A DNA stretch of 64,000 nt, taken from assembly GCA_963843385.1 (NCBI GenBank), contig CAWJJY010000005.1, positions 248,001-312,000 of the forward strand, written 5' to 3'. Shown one piece after another: positions 33,562-40,367 of the stretch. Position numbers and translations under genes: made by a program. Under the pieces are notes generated by a model. The model had not been told where the DNA came from, ran no database searches, and saw only the letters and a program-made list of their open reading frames with translations. This DNA is from CAVOHU01 sp963843385 (GTDB lineage: Bacteria > Acidobacteriota > Vicinamibacteria > Vicinamibacterales > JAKQTR01). Position 1 is the first letter of the stretch. Every line of letters begins with the position of its first letter.

Positions 33562-34392
33562 GTGGAGATGAGGAGATCGGTCCCCACCGTGGCTCCGGCA
33601 GGCAGGATTGAAGGATCCACCGAGCAGGTGGTGTCCCACGTGCGCGCGCTCATCGAGCGGGGCCTGCTGCGGCCGGGCGATCGGCTCCCGGCCGAGCGCG
33701 ACCTGGCGGCGCAAGTCGGCGTGAGCCGGCCGACCATCCGCGCCGGCCTCAGGGCGCTCTCGGCGATGGGCGTCGTGCAATCCCGGCACGGGTCCGGCAC
33801 CTACATCCCGGCCGGTCCACCGACGCTCGGCAGCGAAGCGCTGAGCTTCATGGCTGCGCTGCACGGGTTCACGCGCGAGGAGATGTACGAGGCGCGCCGG
33901 CTGGTCGAAGTCGGCGCGACCGGCCTCGCGGCCGAACGGGCGACGCCCGATCAGCTCGCCACCATGTCCGAGGAGGTCGCCAACCTGTTCGCCGCGATGG
34001 ACGATCCGATTGGCTTCCTGGTGCACGACATCGAATTCCATCGCTCGGTGGCGGCCGCCTCGGGTAATCCGATCATCGCCGCCGTGATGGAGATGCTCTC
34101 GGAGCTGTACTACAAGCGGCGGAGAGAAACGGCGGCGCGTGCGACCGACCGGAATTTGCACGATGCGGCGGAAATGCATCGCCGTGTCTACCAGGCGATT
34201 CGGGCCCATGATGCGAAGGCCGCGCGTGTCGCCATGGACGAGCACCTGCTGCAGGCGGCCGCCTATCAGGCGGAAGAACCGCAAAGCGGAGATGGCAGCG
34301 AGGCGTCCCCGCCTGATGGCGCGGGTCGTCCCCGCCGGCGGTCCGCTCCCGGCACGGCCAAACGCCCCCTCAGTCAATCTTCCTTCGGCTAG
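33562..34392 (+). CDS. FadR-family GntR transcriptional regulator (second paralogue)
   Basis: A 276-aa regulator paralogous to the one at 7605-8327. The winged helix is VVSHVRALIERGLLRPGDRLPAERDL in pieces, with VGVSRPTIRAGLRALSAMG as recognition region and HGSGTYIPAG as wing. The FCD domain carries HDIEFHRSVAAASGNP and a late HRRVYQAIRAHD, the metal/effector histidines of the family. The last 40 residues are a low-complexity basic tail (GRPRRRSAPGTAKRP) absent from the paralogue. The start is GTG at 33562 or ATG at 33568. It sits between DUF4861 and uxaE and most likely controls the pectin locus through the TGGwnnGTCCA sites. The effector is probably a uronate or KDG-type compound. Confidence 0.87.
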   Translation: MEMRRSVPTVAPAGRIEGSTEQVVSHVRALIERGLLRPGDRLPAERDLAAQVGVSRPTIRAGLRALSAMGVVQSRHGSGTYIPAGPPTLGSEALSFMAALHGFTREEMYEARRLVEVGATGLAAERATPDQLATMSEEVANLFAAMDDPIGFLVHDIEFHRSVAAASGNPIIAAVMEMLSELYYKRRRETAARATDRNLHDAAEMHRRVYQAIRAHDAKAARVAMDEHLLQAAAYQAEEPQSGDGSEASPPDGAGRPRRRSAPGTAKRPLSQSSFG

Positions 34393-34445
34393 CACATCGA
34401 CGGCACACCGTTGACGAGGTGGTGCCGTCGCATCGGAGGGGAATC

Positions 34446-35984
34446 ATGAATCGCGCAGGCGCGGTGATGTCGATGCCCCAGGTCCATGCTTGTCCACGCT
34501 CGATCATTCACTCGGGCGGGGCGGAGTGGGCCTGTGGAGAGGAAGCCGGGGTGGCCAGCCTCGTCATCGTCGTGACGGACGCGACTGAGGCACTCCTCGA
34601 CGGGTTCGACGGCGTGCGCGGTGTCCACGAAGGACATCCGGTGCTGGTGGGCCCGACCCATGCCGCCAATGCCGCCGCACTGCGTGAGCGTCTCGGGCAC
34701 CTGAAGCCCAAGGTGCTGGGGCTTCAGACCTCGTTCGGGTTCGGCGACCGGCTGGGCGTCGCGACCCCGGGCCATGTCCACGCGATGCGCCGTGCCGGAC
34801 AGGGGATGGCGCCGATCTTCGCCCAGCAGTCCGCGCGCGAGTTGACTCGCACCGGGCGCACGGCCCGCGAGGTGCTCGACGCCGCAACCTGGGGCGCTTT
34901 TCGAGAGGGGTGGACCGACGCGGTCGGGGCCGACGCCGATCACCTGAAGACGGAAGCCGACATCGACGCCTACCTCGACGCCGGCTTCACCATGTTCACC
35001 ATCGATCCCGGTGAGCACGTGGGGCGCGTGCCGGCGGCCGCCTCAGAAGGCGACCTCCGCGCCCTCTTCGCGGCGTTGCCCTGGGCACGGCTGGAGGACC
35101 TTCCCTCCGCGCTGGTGGATCGCTACGCCGGGCGACGATTCGATGTCGAGGGCACGCTGATCGTCATCGACGAGGCCGCGCTGATTCGGGCCGCGATCAA
35201 GTACGGGCGGGCCCTTGCTCACGTCGCCGCCATGTACCGTCACCTGGTGCATGAGGCACGCGGGCGCTCGTTCGAGCTGGAGGTGTCGGTCGACGAAACC
35301 GATACCCCCACCACGCACCTCGAACATCTCGTCGTGGCCTCCGAGCTGCGCCGGTTGGGGGTGGCGTTTGTGAGCCTCGCACCGCGCCTGGTCGGCAGTT
35401 TCGAGAAGGGTGTGGACTACATCGGCGATCGCACCGCGTTCGATACCGACTGGGCCGTGCATGCCGCCATCGCGCGGAGGTTCGGGCCCTACAAGCTCAG
35501 CCTGCACTCCGGGTCCGACAAGTTCAGCATCTATGAAACCATCGCACGGGAAACCCGCGGGGTGGTCCACGTCAAGACGGCCGGCACCAGCTGGCTCGAA
35601 GCACTGCGGGCGCTTACCAGGATTGACCCGGGGTTGTTTCGGGCGATCTACGCGTTCGCACGCGAGCACTACGAGCGTGACCGCGCGAGTTATCACGTGT
35701 CGGGCCGTGTGGAGGCGACGCCCCTTCCACACGCCCTGACCGACACCCAACTCCCGTCCCTGCTCGACGATTTCCACGCCAGACAGGTGCTCCACGTCAC
35801 GTTTGGATCGGTGCTCACCGAGGTGGACGAAGGCCACAGGCCCCGGTTCCGAACGGCCTTGATGGCTGCGCTGCAAGCGGGTGAGGCGACTTACGCCGCC
35901 GACCTCGAGACGCACTTCACCCGTCATCTTGCACCGTTCTCACGCGTCGGGCTCGAGCACGGGATTCCCTCACGCACGAGGTAG
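34446..35984 (+). CDS. uxaE: tagaturonate/fructuronate epimerase UxaE
   Basis: A 512-aa protein of the UxaE family, an epimerase that converts D-tagaturonate to D-fructuronate and so lets galacturonate enter the glucuronate branch without UxaB/UxaA. Conserved segments are LGLQTSFGFGDRLGVATPGH, the GWTDAVGADADHLKTEADID stretch, FTIDPGEHV, ELEVSVDETDTPTT and KLSLHSGSDKFSIY. The metal-ligand His, Glu and Asp are within these. The ATG at 34446 has GGAGGGG 4 bases upstream. It complements UxaC, which is encoded 28 kb to the left. UxuB and UxuA equivalents, needed to reach KDG from fructuronate, are not in this window. Confidence 0.88.
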   Translation: MNRAGAVMSMPQVHACPRSIIHSGGAEWACGEEAGVASLVIVVTDATEALLDGFDGVRGVHEGHPVLVGPTHAANAAALRERLGHLKPKVLGLQTSFGFGDRLGVATPGHVHAMRRAGQGMAPIFAQQSARELTRTGRTAREVLDAATWGAFREGWTDAVGADADHLKTEADIDAYLDAGFTMFTIDPGEHVGRVPAAASEGDLRALFAALPWARLEDLPSALVDRYAGRRFDVEGTLIVIDEAALIRAAIKYGRALAHVAAMYRHLVHEARGRSFELEVSVDETDTPTTHLEHLVVASELRRLGVAFVSLAPRLVGSFEKGVDYIGDRTAFDTDWAVHAAIARRFGPYKLSLHSGSDKFSIYETIARETRGVVHVKTAGTSWLEALRALTRIDPGLFRAIYAFAREHYERDRASYHVSGRVEATPLPHALTDTQLPSLLDDFHARQVLHVTFGSVLTEVDEGHRPRFRTALMAALQAGEATYAADLETHFTRHLAPFSRVGLEHGIPSRTR

Positions 35985-35996
35985 CGTCCGATCGTG

Positions 35997-36002
35997 TACA
36001 CT
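35997..36002 (+). promoter_or_regulatory. possible -10 element for AOR gene
   Basis: TACACT lies 53 bp before the chosen start of the aldehyde oxidoreductase gene. There is no clear -35. Confidence 0.25.
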
Positions 36003-36055
36003 GCGGCCGCGAGCGGGCCGCAGGCCCCCTTGCAGCTTCCAGGCGCGACGGGGGG

Positions 36056-38005
36056 ATGGTGTTCGGCTACCAGGGTCGATGGGTGTTCGTCGATCTGAGC
36101 ACGCGATCGACTCGAATCGAGCCGGCGCGGGCTGACCTCTGCCGGGACTACCTTGGCGGCCGCGGCCTGCAGGCCCGCCTGATGCACGAGCATCTCCTGG
36201 TCACAGGCCCGGTACGGGACCCGCACTCACCGCAGAACCGGATCATCATCGGTTCGGCAGCCCTCAACGACACGCGCGTGGCAACCGCGGGCCGAGGCTC
36301 GTGTTCGTTCATCAGCCCGATGACGAGATCGCAGGAAGGGTCGGCCTGGGTGCCGAAGCACCAGCCGGTCTGGGGCCTGTTGACGCACTCGAGCGCGGGG
36401 GGCACCTTTCCGAATGCGCTGAAACGCGCGGGCATCGATCAGCTGATCGTGGACGGCCGCGCCGATCGCCCGGTCCGGCTGCACGCAGCCGATGGCACGG
36501 TGCAGATTATCGACGCCGAAGACGATGTGTTCGAGCGTGCCGGCGGGCGGTCTATTGTCCGAACGACCTCCGCCGTGGCCGAACGCATCGGGCGGACTCA
36601 CCCTGAGTCGTCCGCGGCGTGCGTGGGGCCGGCGGGATGGAACCACGTGCCGTTCGCCGGGCTCACCAACGATCGCCATCGGAACTTCGGAAGGGGCGGC
36701 GCCGGCGCCGTCTTCGCCTCGAAGAACCTGGTCGCCGTATCGGCGTCCGGCCGGGCGCAGACGCGCATCTCCGATCCGGAAACCTTCGATCGGCTGGCGC
36801 TGGAGATCGACGCCATCGTCGAACGGCACGTGCAGGACCCTGCTCACACCTCGTCATTCCGGCCGCGCACCGGCACCACCTGGTGGCTGGACCGGGCGTT
36901 CGACGGCCGCTTTCTCGGCAAGCGGGGCGGCTACCTGCCGTTCTGGAACTTCGACGAAGGCTCCTTCGATCCGGAGCAGTTCGAGAAGATCAGCACGGAG
37001 GCGTTCGCCGGAATTTCCGGGCGCCACCAGGTGTGTAACAGGTGCCGACATCTGACCTGCACACGATCGGCCCGGGTCGAGAGCGGACCGTACGCGGGCG
37101 AAGGGGTGAGGCCGGAGTTCGAAACGATCGCGATGTGGATCAACTGCGGCGTGTTCGATCGCGAGGCCATCTTCCACGCCAACCGGCTCTGCAACGAACT
37201 GGGCGTCGACACCATGTCGTTTGGCAGCGTGCTCGCCGCGGCGATGGAGATGAGCGAAGCCGGGAGGTTGCGGCGCTACGCGCATCCGCCGGCGTTCGGC
37301 AGCGGCCCGGACCTGGTGCGGACGCTGGAGGAGATGGCCTACCGGTCTTCGGGCCTGGGGCGCCTGCTCGGCCAGACCGGCGATGAGATCATCGCGGAGG
37401 TCGCCGCGACACTCCCGCCAGCCGACGTCGCGGAGGTCGTCCGCTCGGTGACCTTTGCCTATGGCGGCCTCGGCTACGCCGGCGTGGAGCCCAAGGCGTT
37501 TCCGGGGATGTTCACCGCGTATAGCACGTCGAACAGGGGACGCGGAGACCACACCCACGCCTGGACGATCCAGGCCGAGGAAGGCGGCCTTGCAGGACCG
37601 GGGCTTCTCGGGGGCTTCGTGGCGACGGCCCAGGTCCGCAAGGCGCTCGTCGACTCGCTGGGCCTGTGCGACTTCTTCACGGCGGACATCCTGTCCGACC
37701 AGTTCCTGGACCTGTATCGTGCATTGACCGGCCACGAGCACTCGCAGGCGTCGCTCGAGGCCTGCGGACGGCGCATCTGCACGCTCGAACGGCACGTCAA
37801 CGGCATTCAGGGACGTACCCGCGTCTACGACGCGTTCATTCCGCCGAAGATGACCGAGCCCATGCGTGTGGGCCCGTTCCGGGGCCGGGCGGTCGATCCC
37901 GCATTCCATCACGCGGCCCTCGACCAGTTCTACACGCATCACGGGTGGGCCGGCGACGGCACGGTCGGCGCGTCGACGCTCGCCGAATTGGGGATCGGCG
38001 CCTGA
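36056..38005 (+). CDS. aldehyde:ferredoxin oxidoreductase family protein (tungsten type)
   Basis: A 649-aa AOR-family enzyme, which uses a tungsten- or molybdenum-bispterin and a 4Fe-4S cluster to oxidise aldehydes to acids. The N-terminal YLGGRGLQARL is the pterin-binding opening of the family. TAGRGSCSF and GRGGAGAVFASKNLVAV are further hallmarks. Cluster cysteines appear to be C327, C330 and C335 (CNRCRHLTC) plus C538 in DSLGLCDF. The third cysteine is one residue further away than in the textbook CxxCxxxC pattern. It follows uxaE by 71 bp on the same strand but is not an obvious part of the uronate route. The substrate is unknown; no partner ferredoxin or cofactor gene is visible. Confidence 0.85.
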   Translation: MVFGYQGRWVFVDLSTRSTRIEPARADLCRDYLGGRGLQARLMHEHLLVTGPVRDPHSPQNRIIIGSAALNDTRVATAGRGSCSFISPMTRSQEGSAWVPKHQPVWGLLTHSSAGGTFPNALKRAGIDQLIVDGRADRPVRLHAADGTVQIIDAEDDVFERAGGRSIVRTTSAVAERIGRTHPESSAACVGPAGWNHVPFAGLTNDRHRNFGRGGAGAVFASKNLVAVSASGRAQTRISDPETFDRLALEIDAIVERHVQDPAHTSSFRPRTGTTWWLDRAFDGRFLGKRGGYLPFWNFDEGSFDPEQFEKISTEAFAGISGRHQVCNRCRHLTCTRSARVESGPYAGEGVRPEFETIAMWINCGVFDREAIFHANRLCNELGVDTMSFGSVLAAAMEMSEAGRLRRYAHPPAFGSGPDLVRTLEEMAYRSSGLGRLLGQTGDEIIAEVAATLPPADVAEVVRSVTFAYGGLGYAGVEPKAFPGMFTAYSTSNRGRGDHTHAWTIQAEEGGLAGPGLLGGFVATAQVRKALVDSLGLCDFFTADILSDQFLDLYRALTGHEHSQASLEACGRRICTLERHVNGIQGRTRVYDAFIPPKMTEPMRVGPFRGRAVDPAFHHAALDQFYTHHGWAGDGTVGASTLAELGIGA

Positions 38006-38120
38006 ACCAGCCCTCAGCGACGCACTCCAGCCACCGACTGACATCCTGATGTCGTTCCGCGTGCAGCCGCAGCTGCCGCGCCGGAACGTGTCGCTCCAGG
38101 CGCGGAACGGCCTGCGCACG

Positions 38121-38612
38121 CTACTCCTCGGCGCCGCCGACCAGGAAGGGCTGGACGACCCCCAGCGCTTCGTACCGGCGGCGGACATGCTCCGGCAGCA
38201 GGCGATAGGCTGCGACGTTGCCTCGGCACTCGGGGCTCCGGCACGCGCAGCTCATCGTCCAGCGATCACCGATGGTCGTCGAGTAGTCGAACCGGATCTC
38301 CTCGGACGGTTCGATCGGGCGCAGTGCGACCAGGATCACGCCGTTGCGGATTCCCGCATTGGGCGAGCAGGAGTGATTGACGAGCCGGCCGGGCTCGACC
38401 AGGTCGAGGTACCGGTTGTGATCGACCTGAAGCGTGTTGGCAGCAAGCGGCCCCTTGGCCCGGACTTCATCCAGCGTGAGGGGTGGACCATCGAATTGAA
38501 GGATGGCCTCCCCTTCGGCGATCGGCCTCACGGCAAACAGACCGAGACCAACATCACAGGCTCCGACGCGAAACCCCGGCTCGCCAGCGTGCTGTTCGAA
38601 GGGGAACGGCAT
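38121..38612 (-). CDS. SET-domain protein with post-SET zinc motif
   Basis: A 163-aa stand-alone SET domain, a lysine-methyltransferase fold that is uncommon in bacteria. Visible are GLGLFAVRPIAEGEAI (SAM-binding GxG, residues 22-37), RLVNHSCSPNA (NHSC at 79-82, part of the pseudoknot), EIRFDYST (Tyr110) and the post-SET cysteines C122, C124 and C129 (CACRSPEC). It starts 10 bp after the ATP-grasp gene and is the last of three tightly packed genes. Its substrate could be a protein or a small molecule made by its partners. Confident for the fold, unknown for the target. Confidence 0.85.
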   Translation of the reverse strand: MPFPFEQHAGEPGFRVGACDVGLGLFAVRPIAEGEAILQFDGPPLTLDEVRAKGPLAANTLQVDHNRYLDLVEPGRLVNHSCSPNAGIRNGVILVALRPIEPSEEIRFDYSTTIGDRWTMSCACRSPECRGNVAAYRLLPEHVRRRYEALGVVQPFLVGGAEE

Positions 38613-38622
38613 GACGGGTTCG

Positions 38623-39585
38623 TCAGTACTGCACGTTGACCAGGTCGGTGTCCGGCGGCGGCACCAGCGCGTGCACCTCATCCGCGCGGGCATCGATCAG
38701 CGAGACGGCCTCCAGCGCCGGCTCGCGCAACTGTTCGGCCACGTGATCGTCGAGCCGGGCCGCCACTCCGCCCTGGTGGAAGTTGGTCACCGGTTTCTCG
38801 TTGCTGTATTCGATGCCGCCAAGATACCGGCCCGCCATCACGAACACCCGGACATCCCAGAAGCGTCCCCGCCTGGATGGCGGCCTGATGCGCTCGCACA
38901 GCAGGTACGGACTCGAGAACTCGGCGGGCTGGTCGCCGGGCTCCCCCACCTGGATCCCGAAGCCGCCCCACCCGACACGGGGCTTCAGGACGAATCCGCG
39001 ACCGAACACGTCGGGACGCTTCCTGATGAGATCCACCGCGTGTGCGCCGTCGTCCACCGCGAAGCTCGCCGCGACCCGGAAGTGACGGGCCGCAGCCAGG
39101 TGGCGGGGATACTGCAGCTTGTCCCGCACGATGGTCCAGAGGCAGTTGGGGTTGACGACGAGAATGCCTGCGCGCTCGTAGCTCCAGGGAAGCCCGTACC
39201 ACCACCGGAAGATGCTGCCAGGCCTGACGACGCGCCCGTCGCGCGTTGTCAGCTCCATCCGCGGGATCTGGTTGTCCTCGACATTGCAGATGTCCGGCGT
39301 GCGATCCAGGTGCTTCGAGAGCTGCTGCCCGATCAGGCAGGCGTCCTCGACCGCATCGGGGAGCGGGTCGCCGGCGCGCCACAACAGGCACGGCGTTCCG
39401 CCCATCTCGTTCATCCGCCCGGCGACGAGCGCGAACGGACGGTCGTCTCCCATGAGATCGAGGTATTCGATCATCATGTGGGAGGCGCGGTTCGCGTCGA
39501 GCAGGACGGGCACCCCGTCCTCCCCGAACATGAAATCCAGGCCTGCCCAGAGGTAGTGGCGGACAGGAATCTCGTAGGTGGCCAT
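38623..39585 (-). CDS. ATP-grasp protein with RimK-like motifs in permuted order
   Basis: A 320-aa ATP-grasp family protein. The segment VLKPRVGWGGFGIQV (Lys201, glycine loop 204-210) is the ATP lid. WDVRVFVMAGRYLGGIEY (243-260) and NFHQGG (268-273) correspond to the RimK/glutathione-synthetase catalytic segments. The motif that normally follows them, GLDFMFGEDGVPVLLDANRAS with the metal-binding Asp/Asn (Asp30, Asn32), is instead at residues 15-35. The protein therefore looks circularly permuted. ATP-grasp ligases join a carboxylate to an amine or thiol via acyl phosphate. It lies 8 bp after the QueC-like gene and 10 bp before the SET gene, so the three probably act in one pathway. Confidence 0.75.
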   Translation of the reverse strand: MATYEIPVRHYLWAGLDFMFGEDGVPVLLDANRASHMMIEYLDLMGDDRPFALVAGRMNEMGGTPCLLWRAGDPLPDAVEDACLIGQQLSKHLDRTPDICNVEDNQIPRMELTTRDGRVVRPGSIFRWWYGLPWSYERAGILVVNPNCLWTIVRDKLQYPRHLAAARHFRVAASFAVDDGAHAVDLIRKRPDVFGRGFVLKPRVGWGGFGIQVGEPGDQPAEFSSPYLLCERIRPPSRRGRFWDVRVFVMAGRYLGGIEYSNEKPVTNFHQGGVAARLDDHVAEQLREPALEAVSLIDARADEVHALVPPPDTDLVNVQY

Positions 39586-39593
39586 CGCTCGCG

Positions 39594-40319
39594 TCAGTCG
39601 CGAAACGGCGACGCGTAGTCGGTCGGGTCGGGCACGCCGGCTTCGACAAACGACTGGTGACGCCGTCCGCACTTGATGCATCGTCCGCAGTGGCGGCGAT
39701 CGCGAGGGTCGATGCACGACCACGAGCACTTCAGTATCGACGGATCGCTGTCCCTGATGATCTGTGGCTTGCTCAACCGGATGAACGGGGTCAGAATCGC
39801 GACCCGCCGGCCCGAGGCCATGGTCATCAGATGCTCGCACGAATCGAAAAAGGCGCGCGAGCCATCGCCGAAGTGGTTGTCGGCCGTCGTGCCGGTCGCG
39901 ATGACCAGTTCCGGGACGTCTCGAAAGTAGATGGCCGCCGCCGTCAGCAATGTCACGTTGCGGAACGGGATCTCCAGGCTGGCCGGGGCGCTGCCGGCCG
40001 GAGGGACGCTGTGGCCGTCCATCCCCCAATGCGACGCCAGCAACTCGCCGAGCGGAAGCTCGACCTCGGCGTTCGGCTCCAGCGCCCCTTCGGCTCCACA
40101 CGCCGCGGCCAGGCGGTCCAGGCACGCCGACTCCTCGGCCTCCCACCTGAACCCGCATCGCACGTGGAGAGGCCGGACGCGATACCCGGCCGAGAGGAGG
40201 CGCGGCAACAGCGCCGCCGTCTCGATGCCGCCACCAGCCAGCACGGTGATCGCCGAGGGTGGCCTGATGTCCGAGGGAATGGCCAGCTCCTGCCCGGGGC
40301 GGTTCGGCTCGGCGCTCAT
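39594..40319 (-). CDS. QueC-like PP-loop protein (divergent 7-cyano-7-deazaguanine synthase family)
   Basis: A 241-aa member of the QueC family. The C-terminal zinc motif C202-x8-C211-x2-C214-x2-C217 and the preceding LTPFIRLSKPQIIRD are as in QueC, as are PFRNVTLLTAAA and VIATGTTADNHFGDG. The nucleotide PP-loop, SGGxDS in QueC, reads AGGGIET (28-34): Ser to Gly, Asp to Glu, Ser to Thr. True QueC makes preQ0 with GTP-derived precursors, but no queC-partner genes (queD, queE, folE) are here. QueC-like enzymes outside that pathway are known in defence islands (QatC and type IV CBASS Cap9). It is the first gene of the QueC-like/ATP-grasp/SET trio. Confidence 0.8.
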   Translation of the reverse strand: MSAEPNRPGQELAIPSDIRPPSAITVLAGGGIETAALLPRLLSAGYRVRPLHVRCGFRWEAEESACLDRLAAACGAEGALEPNAEVELPLGELLASHWGMDGHSVPPAGSAPASLEIPFRNVTLLTAAAIYFRDVPELVIATGTTADNHFGDGSRAFFDSCEHLMTMASGRRVAILTPFIRLSKPQIIRDSDPSILKCSWSCIDPRDRRHCGRCIKCGRRHQSFVEAGVPDPTDYASPFRD

Positions 40320-40367
40320 CTCCTGGCCTTTCTGTTCGTCCGCTGACCGACTCGGTCCTCGGGGCCC

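Noticed and set aside
38006..38120. Terminator between the convergent AOR and SET genes
   Set aside because: Only weak inverted repeats around GGAACG/CGCGCC and no T-tract; not enough to call.
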